Source: JAUWNP01 sp034430655 (GTDB lineage: Bacteria; Chloroflexota; Anaerolineae; B4-G1). From it: 12,977 nt of DNA. Below the pieces are notes generated by a model, which did no database searches, was not told where the DNA came from, and was given only the letters and a program-made list of their open reading frames with translations. Positions 7,320-12,977 of the stretch are shown in pieces; positions within the stretch are counted from its first letter, which is position 1; the number at the start of each line of letters is the position of its first letter. Both the position numbers and the translations under genes were made by a program. The stretch lies in NCBI GenBank assembly GCA_034430655.1, contig DAOUEC010000122.1, positions 1 through 12,977 on the forward strand, read 5' to 3'.

Positions 7320-7685
7320 CTATGAAGTGGCACGCTCAACAAGCGCCTGGGCATGGTGTTGTAGCTCCTCGATGAGTTCTTTGGTCACCAGGAGTTGACC
7401 AGTTTGAGCATCCACGTCAACGGTGCCGACCTGGCCTAACCTCCCATGAGGTAACACGGAAAGATAGACTGGCACACGCCATAGAAACCGTTCGCCGTCT
7501 ATTACCAGGCTTGGTTCATCGCCCCCCATGTGATCACTCACGTGGTCTAGTACGTAGCCTGTCACCTTCTGGCGTGCCACAAACGCGGATACGTTGAGTT
7601 CGGCCTGGACGCGGACGTCTACCCATACCTGCCCGCGTGTCAGGCTGCGGTTCTGAAGTATTAGCGGTGTAGTAGCAGTTTCCAT
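7320..7685 (-). CDS. Conserved protein of unknown function, partner of a lost C39-like peptidase
   Basis: This 121-residue acidic protein has no signal peptide or membrane segment. It has a beta-rich core, with VWVDVRVQAELNV (20-32), GERFLWRVPVYLSV (64-77) and a PepSY-like VGTVDVDAQTGQL (86-98), then a C-terminal helix (ELIEELQHHAQALVER). The ATG at 7685 was chosen because GGAGGG lies about 7 bases upstream; the GTG at 7700 overlaps that ribosome site. The start of the collapsed C39-like gene is one base beyond its TAG stop, so the two probably worked together; similar small proteins are, as I recall, found beside such peptidases, but I cannot name the family. With the peptidase gone, this gene may be on its way to loss. 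Confidence 0.7.
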   Translation of the reverse strand: METATTPLILQNRSLTRGQVWVDVRVQAELNVSAFVARQKVTGYVLDHVSDHMGGDEPSLVIDGERFLWRVPVYLSVLPHGRLGQVGTVDVDAQTGQLLVTKELIEELQHHAQALVERATS

Positions 7686-7747
7686 TTTGCGGCCCTCCAC
7701 TGCAACCTTATAATGTAAAATTGTTATTACTCAGGCTGCCCGTGATG

Positions 7748-7872
7748 CGTCATTCCGAGGAGCGTAGCGGCTTGCCCTGAGCGTAGCCGAAGGGACGAGG
7801 AATCTCGTTCTTTGAGTGTCAAATCATTGCCAACGCGAGATTCTTCGCTCCCTTCGGTCGCTCAGAATGACG
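7748..7872. repeat. 125-bp dispersed inverted repeat (MITE-like)
   Basis: The ends are CGTCATTCCGAG (7748-7759) and its near-perfect complement CTCAGAATGACG (7861-7872), one mismatch in 12. Inside, GAGGAATCTCG is mirrored by CGAGATTCTTCG, and a sub-palindrome CCCTGAGCGTAGCCGAAGGG lies in the left arm. This type of GAGGAATCTCG/CGAGATTC element is widely scattered in intergenic DNA of Chloroflexota and some other bacteria. It sits between divergent genes and carries no ORF. Confidence 0.8.
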
Positions 7873-7929
7873 ATGCCTGGGTAGTCATGTAAAATCTATC
7901 ATAGCGGTAAAGTGAGAAGTTGTCAAATG

Positions 7930-9258
7930 ATGGACATCGGCATCATTGGCGCGGGTATCACTGGCCTGACGGCAGCCTACGATCTGACGAAACAGGGCCA
8001 CGCCGTCACCATCTACGAGGCACGTCCCTACGCCGGAGGGCTGGCAGCCGGCTTCCGCGACGAGCGGTGGGAGTGGCATCTTGATCGTTTCTACCACCAC
8101 TGGTTTGCCTCCGACGACGACGTAATCCGTCTGATTGACGAATTGGGGGCCTGCGACCAGGTCTTCTTCCCTCGCCCCACTACCTCCATCTACCACCAGG
8201 GCCGGCTCTACCCGATGGACAGTCCTGTTCCCCTGCTCCAGTTTATCCCTTGGCCGCCGCTGCACCGTGCTGTTCGGACGCTTCAGTTTACCCCGCTGCC
8301 GCTGATGGACCGTCTGCGGGCCGGGCTGGTAGGTGTCTATCTGATTCTGACCAGGAACTGGCGACCGCTGGAGCGCGTTACGGCCGATGAATGGATGCGC
8401 CGGACCGTCGGCGAGCGGGCCTACGACGTGATGTGGAAGCCGCTGCTCATCAGTAAGTTCGGCGAGGAGTACTACCGGGACGTGAACATGGCCTGGATGT
8501 GGGCCAGGTTGTATAAGCGCACTGCCAGCCTTGGTTACTTCGTCGGCGGGTTCCAGGGCTTCGCCGACCTGCTGGTCGAGCGGGTGCGGGCGCAAGGCGG
8601 AGAGGTACGGCTGGGGACGGCGGTGCGGGCCGTCCGCCCCACCGCCGATGGCCGCCTGCGGCTGGAGACGACGGCGGGCGTCGCCGAGCACGGGCGGGTC
8701 ATCGTCACCTGCTCCCCTCAGACGATGCTACAATTGGCCCCCGATCTCCCCTCCGACTATGCCGCGAAATTGGCCCGGCTCAAGTTAATGGGTGCGGTGG
8801 TGCTCATCCTGGCCCTCAGGCACCGCCTGACCAAAGGCCACTACTGGATCAACCTGCCCAAGGGAGACGGGTTCCCCTTCATGGGGCTGGTCGAGCACAC
8901 CAACTACGTCAGCCCGGAGCGTTATGGCGGCGACCACCTGGTCTACTGCGGCGACTACCTCCCGCCCGACCATCCCTACTTCCGCTACAGCAAGGAACGG
9001 CTGCTGGAGACCTACCTGCCGGGCCTGGTCAAGATCAATCCCGATTTCCGCCCTGACTGGGTGCGTGCCAGTTGGATGTTCACCGAAGAGTATGCTCAGC
9101 CGGTCCCCACCCTCCACCACTCGCGCAACATTCCGCCGCTGAGAACGCCCATCCCCGGACTGTGGATGGCGAACATGAGCCAGGTCTACCCCTGGGACCG
9201 GGGCACCAACTACGCGGTGGAGATGGGGCGGCGGGTGGCGCGGGAGGTGGCTAGATGA
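7930..9258 (+). CDS. FAD-dependent oxidoreductase, protoporphyrinogen-oxidase/amine-oxidase-like (HemY-like)
   Basis: The 442-residue cytosolic flavoprotein opens with the Rossmann motif IGIIGAGITGLTAAYDL (G7, G9, G12), an acidic ribose-binding residue in TIYEA, and the AGGLAAGF loop of this superfamily. A second nucleotide-proximal region (GRVIVTCSP) and the C-terminal FAD segment GLWMANMSQVYPWDRGTNYA complete the fold. A characteristic early segment, HLDRFYHHWFASDDD, is shared with oxidoreductases often found near glycosyltransferase genes, so a sugar, lipid or carotenoid-like substrate is as likely as protoporphyrinogen; no substrate can be assigned. The start is uncertain by a codon (ATG at 7927 or 7930) and GTG 7912 is possible; 7930 fits the usual MxIGIIGAG beginning. 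The stop overlaps the cinA start (ATGA), implying an operon. Confidence 0.87.
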   Translation: MDIGIIGAGITGLTAAYDLTKQGHAVTIYEARPYAGGLAAGFRDERWEWHLDRFYHHWFASDDDVIRLIDELGACDQVFFPRPTTSIYHQGRLYPMDSPVPLLQFIPWPPLHRAVRTLQFTPLPLMDRLRAGLVGVYLILTRNWRPLERVTADEWMRRTVGERAYDVMWKPLLISKFGEEYYRDVNMAWMWARLYKRTASLGYFVGGFQGFADLLVERVRAQGGEVRLGTAVRAVRPTADGRLRLETTAGVAEHGRVIVTCSPQTMLQLAPDLPSDYAAKLARLKLMGAVVLILALRHRLTKGHYWINLPKGDGFPFMGLVEHTNYVSPERYGGDHLVYCGDYLPPDHPYFRYSKERLLETYLPGLVKINPDFRPDWVRASWMFTEEYAQPVPTLHHSRNIPPLRTPIPGLWMANMSQVYPWDRGTNYAVEMGRRVAREVAR

Positions 9259-10481
9259 AAGCAGCCATTCTCGCTATCGGCGACGAACTGACCTGCGGCT
9301 ACCGGCTGGACACCAATTCCCAGGTCATCTCCCGGCGACTGGCGATGGTGTCGCTGGACGTGATCCTCCACCTGACGGTGGAGGACGATGCAGAGGCCAT
9401 CCAGCGTGCGCTGCGCACCGCGCTGGATGCGGCCGACATAGTCATCATCACTGGCGGGCTGGGGCCCACGGAGGATGACCTGACCCGTCAGACCATCGCC
9501 GCCTACTTCGGCCTGGAGTTGGTGGAGGATGCCGAGGCGCTGGCCCGCATCCGAGGGCGGTTCGCCCACCGGGGCCGCACGATGCCGGAGAGTAACCGTA
9601 TCCAGGCCCAGGTGCCCGCCGGAAGTACAATCATCCACAACGACAGAGGTACCGCTTCCGGGTTCTACCTGCGGGTGGACGGGAAACACATCTTCGTCAC
9701 CCCTGGCGTCCCCTACGAGATGGAGGGCATGCTGGAAGGATTCATCCTGCCCCGGCTGCGGGAATTGGTGGGAAGCGGTCATCACGTCCGGCGGGCAGCG
9801 CTCAAGGTCTACGGCCTGCCGGAGTCGGAGATCAACGAGCGCGTCCGGCCCATGCTGGCGCGGGGCCGCAACCCGCTCCTGGGGCTTCTCCCCCACCGGG
9901 GCACCATCACCGTTGAGGTGGTCGTCGCAGGCAGCACACCGCAGGAGGCAGAGGCATTGCTGGCGGCGGATCTGGCGGCGCTGCGGGCCGAACTGGGGCA
10001 GTACGTCATCAGCGAGGACGGGCGGGATCTGCCCCAGGTGGTGGCCGACCTGCTGGTCGAGCGCGAGCTGACCATCGCCACGGCGGAACTGGGTACCGGG
10101 GGACTGGTGGCCGCCCGCCTGACCGAGCCAGAGGGTAGCGAACGCTGGTTCCGCCGCAGCGCAGTGGTTGACGTGGAACTGGCATCGCTGGATAAGCCCA
10201 GGGGAGGTAGCCTGGCGGATGAGGAGACCGCGCTGACGATGGCTTCGACCGCGCGGTATGCCACCCATGCCGACGTCGGCGTGGGTGTGGGAGAGATCGC
10301 CATTCCCGAAGACAGCACCCCCCAGCGGCCCTACGGCGTGGTCCACGTGGCGGTGAACCTGCAGGGGCGGGAGACCTGCCGCCGGCTGAGTTTCAACGGC
10401 GACCGCGCCCGTGTGCGGGAATGGGCCGCCGACGGAGCCCTGGCACTGGTGCGGGAGTGGGTGCTGGAGCAAGAAGAATGA
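9255..10481 (+). CDS. cinA: CinA family protein with a degenerate C-terminal NMN-deamidase domain
   Basis: At 408 residues this matches full-length CinA, which combines an N-terminal MoCF-like (COG1058, ADP-ribose pyrophosphatase-type) domain with a C-terminal PncC nicotinamide-mononucleotide deamidase domain. The N-terminal domain looks intact: LAIGDEL, DTNS (20-ish), TGGLGPTEDDLT (66-77), NDRGTASGF (129-137) and TPGVPYEMEGML (149-160). The C-terminal domain is not: the catalytic AESCTGG motif reads AELGTGG (277-283), losing the serine; the usual AYSNEAK segment with catalytic Tyr and Lys reads VVDVELAS; and the TGIAGPGGG loop reads GVGEIAIPEDS. The fold itself probably survives (PYGVVHVAVN). 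NMN salvage by this protein is therefore doubtful. Its start overlaps the oxidoreductase stop, so translation is probably coupled. Confidence 0.9.
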   Translation: MKAAILAIGDELTCGYRLDTNSQVISRRLAMVSLDVILHLTVEDDAEAIQRALRTALDAADIVIITGGLGPTEDDLTRQTIAAYFGLELVEDAEALARIRGRFAHRGRTMPESNRIQAQVPAGSTIIHNDRGTASGFYLRVDGKHIFVTPGVPYEMEGMLEGFILPRLRELVGSGHHVRRAALKVYGLPESEINERVRPMLARGRNPLLGLLPHRGTITVEVVVAGSTPQEAEALLAADLAALRAELGQYVISEDGRDLPQVVADLLVERELTIATAELGTGGLVAARLTEPEGSERWFRRSAVVDVELASLDKPRGGSLADEETALTMASTARYATHADVGVGVGEIAIPEDSTPQRPYGVVHVAVNLQGRETCRRLSFNGDRARVREWAADGALALVREWVLEQEE

Positions 10482-10482
10482 G

Positions 10483-10514
10483 CGAATGTGCGAATTACGA
10501 ATATACGAATGTAC
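10483..10514. repeat. Short tandem tract of CGAAT units with 7-8 bp spacing
   Basis: CGAAT recurs at 10483, 10491, 10498 and 10506 in an A/T-rich spacer that begins right after the cinA stop and ends just before the next promoter. It is less regular than the other heptamer tracts. Confidence 0.7.
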
Positions 10515-10517
10515 CGC

Positions 10518-10547
10518 TTGACGTGTCTGCCTTTCTTGCTGTATACT
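10518..10547 (+). promoter_or_regulatory. Sigma70-type promoter of the EACC1–caspase operon
   Basis: TTGACG (10518-10523) and TATACT (10542-10547) are 18 bp apart. Transcription would start near 10554, giving a leader of about 28 nt before the EACC1 ATG. It lies in the only sizeable gap between cinA and the module, so the module is likely an independent transcription unit. Confidence 0.65.
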
Positions 10548-10581
10548 GGGTGCAGTGATGAAAGGGGAAAGGAGAGAGCCG

Positions 10582-10995
10582 ATGCCCGAACAACTGCTTG
10601 ATTTGACCATCTCCCTTCGGGACGAAGTGGACGACGAGGAACTGGACCGCCTCACCCGGCAACTGCGCGACGAGATTGACGAACTGGACGTCGAAGCGGC
10701 CGGTCTGGCGCGGGGCGCTGAGTTGCCACCGGGCGCCAAGGGTGATCCCATCACCGTCGGCAGCATCGTCGTCGCCCTGGCCTCTGCCGGCGTGTTCACC
10801 AGCCTGATTGAGTTGTTGAAGTCCTGGGCGCTACGCCGCGAGGGGCGCACGATCACCCTCAGAGCCAGAGCCGGCGACCGGGAGGTTGAATTGGCGTACT
10901 CCCCGACCGAGACCTCGCCCGAGGAGATGACCGACTTCGTCAACGCGGTATTGGGCGCGCTGCGACAGGGAGAGTCGCCCGCGGCGGGAGGATAA
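10582..10995 (+). CDS. EACC1-type effector-associated constant component
   Basis: This 137-residue protein starts with a short beta strand and acidic helix (LLDLTISL, then DDEELDRLTRQLRDEI, 17-32), has a glycine/alanine-rich central segment GDPITVGSIVVALASAG (54-70) and an amphipathic helix SLIELLKSWALRREGR (74-89), then strands ITLRAR and REVELAY and a final helix. That order matches the Effector-Associated Constant Component 1 family, which comparative genomics has placed beside caspase, trypsin or other effectors in predicted bacterial conflict and cell-death systems. The ATG at 10582 has a good GGGGAAAGGAGAG site upstream; GTG 10555 or ATG 10558 would overlap the promoter start region. 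It is followed after 74 bp by the caspase gene, with a strong palindrome between. Its biochemical role is unknown; a regulatory or adaptor partner is the usual proposal. Confidence 0.8.
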   Translation: MPEQLLDLTISLRDEVDDEELDRLTRQLRDEIDELDVEAAGLARGAELPPGAKGDPITVGSIVVALASAGVFTSLIELLKSWALRREGRTITLRARAGDREVELAYSPTETSPEEMTDFVNAVLGALRQGESPAAGG

Positions 10996-11012
10996 GCATT
11001 ATCGTTGGTCAG

Positions 11013-11046
11013 CCTTGCGAAGGTTGCGAATAAAACCTTCGCAAGG
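11013..11046. repeat. Perfect 13-bp palindromic hairpin between EACC1 and caspase genes
   Basis: CCTTGCGAAGGTT (11013-11025) and AACCTTCGCAAGG (11034-11046) pair perfectly around an 8-nt loop. There is no T-run after it, so it is not a classical terminator; the caspase ribosome site AAGGAGG (11053-11059) follows closely. It may be a dispersed palindrome, a partial terminator or a message-stability element setting the EACC1 to caspase ratio. Confidence 0.75.
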
Positions 11047-11069
11047 TTCTCCAAGGAGGAGAGTGTGGG

Positions 11070-12179
11070 ATGACCCCAGAGGGCCAGCGGCTGGCGTTGG
11101 TCGTCGCCAGCAGCCATTTCACCGATCGGACGTTGCAGCAGTTAGTCGCGCCCGGCAAGGACGCTGCTGACCTGGCGCGCGTGCTGGCCGATGCTATGAT
11201 CGGCGGCTTCGAGGTCGAGAAACTGATCAACCGCCCCTCCCACGAGGTGCGCCGCGAGATCGAAACCTTCTTCGCCGGCCGCAAGCGGAATGACCTGTTG
11301 CTGCTCTATTTCTCCGGCCACGGCGTCAAGGACGACGACGGGCGGCTCTACCTGGCGACCACCGATACCCAGCGCGGGCTGTTTCGCTCGACGGCGGTGC
11401 CGGCTACCTTCGTCAATGAGACCATGACCGCCAGCCGTTCCCGCCGCCAGGTGCTCGTCCTCGATTGCTGCCACAGCGGGGCCTTTGCGCGGGGGATGGT
11501 CGCCAAGGGGGGCGAGAGCGTGGACATCCGCGACCGCTTCGAGGGGCGAGGCCGGGTGGTGCTGACCGCCTCCAACGCAACCCAGTATGCCTTCCAGGGC
11601 GATGAGGTCATCGGCGAGGGCAGCCGCTCCGTGTTCACCCAGTACGTGGTGCGAGGGCTGGAGACCGGCGAGGCCGACTTGAATGGCGATGGCTGGGTCT
11701 CGCTCGACGAACTCTATGATTACGTCTACGACCGGGTGACCGACGAGATGTCCCAGCAGACTCCTGGCAAGTGGGCCTTCGATCTGCAGGGGGACATCCT
11801 TATCGCCCGCAGCCCGGTGGGGAAGCGGGAACCGGCGGTAGCGGAGGCCCGGCTGGCCGCGCAATATGCCGAGGGCATCGGCGCGCTCACCGCCGGCCAA
11901 TGGGAGAAGGCGCTGCGCTGCTTCGAGCGGCTGGAGGCCGAGCGGCCTGGCTACCGGGACGTGGCCGAGCAGGTGACGCGGCTGCGCAGATTGATCGCCG
12001 CGATGGAACGGGCGACGGCACCTCCGCCGCCCCTTCGGCAGGCTCAGAACGCAGCGGCACGCCCGCCGTCCGGCCCGCGTCCCAGCACGCTCCCCGAGGA
12101 AGGCCAGCGTCCGAAGCCTGGGCGTTCGCGACCAAGTCGGCTGCCGGAGGAACGACCAGGTTGGCTACCAGAGGAATAG
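11070..12179 (+). CDS. Caspase-family (clan CD) cysteine peptidase with EF-hand-like loop, TPR-like and proline-rich C-terminus
   Basis: This 369-residue protein has a caspase/metacaspase fold at about 7-247. The catalytic His is in YFSGHG (80-85, H84) and the nucleophile in LDCCHSG (131-137, C134); GRVVLTASNATQ and RSVFTQYVVRGL complete the fold. Clan CD enzymes of this type usually cut after Arg/Lys (metacaspase-like) or Asp. Residues 203-214, DLNGDGWVSLDE, match a calcium-binding EF-hand loop. Residues 259-315 form a TPR-like helix pair (YAEGIGALTAGQWEKALRCFE), and 317-369 are disordered, Pro/Arg-rich, with LPEE three times (341, 358 and 366). There is no signal peptide or membrane segment, so it is cytosolic. 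The start is supported by AAGGAGG. It follows EACC1 and lies 4 bp before the membrane module gene, so it is probably the effector of the operon. It has no N-terminal effector-associated domain. Confidence 0.92.
   Translation: MTPEGQRLALVVASSHFTDRTLQQLVAPGKDAADLARVLADAMIGGFEVEKLINRPSHEVRREIETFFAGRKRNDLLLLYFSGHGVKDDDGRLYLATTDTQRGLFRSTAVPATFVNETMTASRSRRQVLVLDCCHSGAFARGMVAKGGESVDIRDRFEGRGRVVLTASNATQYAFQGDEVIGEGSRSVFTQYVVRGLETGEADLNGDGWVSLDELYDYVYDRVTDEMSQQTPGKWAFDLQGDILIARSPVGKREPAVAEARLAAQYAEGIGALTAGQWEKALRCFERLEAERPGYRDVAEQVTRLRRLIAAMERATAPPPPLRQAQNAAARPPSGPRPSTLPEEGQRPKPGRSRPSRLPEERPGWLPEE
12031..12051. repeat. Dispersed-repeat fragment inside the caspase gene
   Basis: CCCTTCGGCAGGCTCAGAAC closely resembles the complement of the left-arm sub-palindrome of the 7748-7872 element (CCCTTCGGCTACGCTCAGGG). 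It is read in frame as PLRQAQN within the proline-rich linker (residues 321-327), where an insertion would be tolerated. Confidence 0.5.
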
Positions 12180-12183
12180 GGAG

Positions 12184-12615
12184 ATGACAGCGTTCGGTTT
12201 GATCGAGGTTTTTATCATTCTGATCTTTGGCGTTCTGTTGGTCGCCGGTGTATCATGGATCATCCGCAGAGGGAGAGAACAAAAGACGCCCCAACCCGAG
12301 CATCCCCAGGCGACCCGTCAGGCGGCGGAGAGGACGCCGACTGGAAGCCCTACAACGCGGCCCAGACCTGCCGGCCCCTTTGCGAACGTCGAGCGGCAAG
12401 TCGAGGTGCTGCGCCGACAGGTGACAGACGGCCTGCTGGCTGAGGAAGAGTGCAAGGCGCGGATGCACGACCTCATGGTCGAGGACGCTGACGGGAACTG
12501 GTGGATGGTGGGCTACGAGACCGGCGAGTGGTACCGCCACGACGGCATTGATTGGGTACGGGCCGATCCTCCGGCGGCCCGCGGTGACGGGAGATCAACC
12601 GGAGACCCACGATGA
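12184..12615 (+). CDS. Single-pass membrane protein with SHOCT-like and tryptophan-rich module
   Basis: This 143-residue protein has one membrane helix at about 5-27 followed by RRGRE, so the rest should face the cytosol. A Thr/Pro-rich linker (35-65) leads to a helical SHOCT-like segment (69-98: VERQVEVLRRQV, then DGLLAEEECKARMHDLM) and a W/G/Y-rich tail, GNWWMVGYETGEWYRHDGIDWV (104-125). The helical plus W-rich module recurs in the next gene, with 23 of 43 aligned positions identical. SHOCT-like segments are short interaction or oligomerisation modules with no catalytic residues. The gene starts 4 bp after the caspase stop with GGGAG as its ribosome site, so it belongs to the same operon. 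A plausible job is to hold or sense at the membrane for the caspase; this is inference. Confidence 0.8.
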   Translation: MTAFGLIEVFIILIFGVLLVAGVSWIIRRGREQKTPQPEHPQATRQAAERTPTGSPTTRPRPAGPFANVERQVEVLRRQVTDGLLAEEECKARMHDLMVEDADGNWWMVGYETGEWYRHDGIDWVRADPPAARGDGRSTGDPR

Positions 12616-12652
12616 ACTTCGCCGAAGTGGAATGGAGAGATAGGAGGAGATC

Positions 12653-12977
12653 ATGAAGCCGCTATGGCAACAACAGCAGCAACGGCAACAGCAGATGCAG
12701 CGGCAGCAGGAGCAGATGCGAAAGCAACAGGAGCAGATGCGACGACAGCAGATGGGCGCTGCCTGGATGGAACAGCAGAAAGCCAAGGCCAGGAAGGGGC
12801 AACCGGATGTGCTACCCCAGGGTAGGGAATGGGACAGGTTCGCCCAGGTCGAAGGGGAGGTAGCCAGGCTGCGTCAGGAGATGGTCGCTGGTCGTCTGAG
12901 CGAGGAGCAGTTCAAGGCCCGCCTGCGCGAACTGATGGTGCAGGACGGGCGGGGCAACTGGTGGATGATAGGGTACG
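12653..12977 (+). CDS. Q-rich coiled-coil protein with SHOCT-like and tryptophan-rich module (3' end outside window)
   Basis: The ATG at 12653 has a strong AGGAGGAGA site just upstream and opens a frame to the right edge (108 codons seen). Residues 6-42 are dominated by Gln, Arg and Met with a seven-residue period (RQQEQM, KQQEQM, RRQQM), predicting a coiled coil; no membrane segment is seen. After a linker, residues 67-108 repeat the module of the upstream membrane protein: VEGEVARLRQEM, then SEEQFKARLRELM and DGRGNWWMIGY. By comparison with the neighbour only the tail (ETGEWYRHDG-like) would remain, unless further domains follow. It is probably the last or a late member of the caspase operon and may pair with the membrane protein through the shared module. 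Confidence 0.8.
   Translation, partial: MKPLWQQQQQRQQQMQRQQEQMRKQQEQMRRQQMGAAWMEQQKAKARKGQPDVLPQGREWDRFAQVEGEVARLRQEMVAGRLSEEQFKARLRELMVQDGRGNWWMIGY
12689..12751 (+). repeat. Three 21-bp in-frame repeats encoding the coiled coil
   Basis: Units at 12689-12709, 12710-12730 and 12731-12751 share the core GCAGATGC; the last two both begin GAGCAGATGCGA. Each encodes one heptad (QQMQRQQ, EQMRKQQ, EQMRRQQ), so the repeat could change the coiled-coil length by whole heptads without shifting the frame. Confidence 0.75.

Noticed and set aside
9210..11117. Minus-strand 635-codon open frame
   Set aside because: It lies opposite cinA, EACC1 and the caspase start, has Arg/Ser/Pro/His-rich composition without any domain, and arises from high GC content. 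The plus-strand genes have clear family motifs.
12184..12977. Toxin–antitoxin pair as an explanation for the last two genes
   Set aside because: The two proteins share the same module and no toxin fold or DNA-binding domain is visible; a paralogous module duplication fits better.

Overview
The window looks like chromosomal DNA from a GC-rich bacterium, most likely a member of Chloroflexota (Anaerolineae-like). This is inferred from the YacL-type PIN/TRAM–cysS–rlmB order, the EACC1/caspase and short W-rich module proteins, the intergenic heptamer tracts and dispersed inverted repeats, and a repeat-derived PLRQAQ peptide in a protein. No rRNA, tRNA, CRISPR array or transposase was seen.

Layout. 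1-1068 (minus): N-terminal 356 residues of a membrane PAS/GAF sensor that runs off the left edge. 1069-1627: a non-coding gap of about 560 bp with a 15-bp inverted repeat, a good sigma70-type promoter (1359-1387) and a long leader carrying a duplicated hairpin motif. 1628-5911 (plus): a tight housekeeping run of a PIN/TRAM membrane protein, cysteinyl-tRNA synthetase (cysS), 23S rRNA 2'-O-methyltransferase (rlmB) and a flippase-like membrane protein; the last two junctions are ATGA overlaps. 5975-7093: a NucS/DUF91-like restriction-nuclease-fold gene broken by two in-frame TAG codons. 7143-7685 (minus): a small conserved unknown gene followed by a collapsed C39-like cysteine peptidase gene. 7748-7872: a 125-bp MITE-like inverted repeat. 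7930-10481 (plus): an FAD-dependent oxidoreductase overlapping cinA, whose C-terminal NMN-deamidase domain has lost its active-site signature.

10518-12977 (plus) is the most interesting part. A strong promoter is followed by an EACC1-type 'effector-associated constant component', a caspase-fold peptidase with an intact His-Cys dyad, an EF-hand-like loop, a TPR-like helical segment and a proline-rich tail, a single-TM protein ending in a SHOCT-like plus tryptophan-rich module, and a second, Q-rich coiled-coil protein with the same module that continues past the right edge. This looks like a candidate conflict or programmed-death island: EACC1 as the constant partner, the caspase as effector, and the two related module proteins as possible membrane and soluble adaptors or substrates.

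A recurring feature of the spacers is tandem repeats with a unit of about 7 bp placed directly at stop codons (4895, 5910, 7095, 10483). The repeat unit differs at each site but the period stays close to 7. One of these tracts encodes both the end of RlmB and the start of the next protein.
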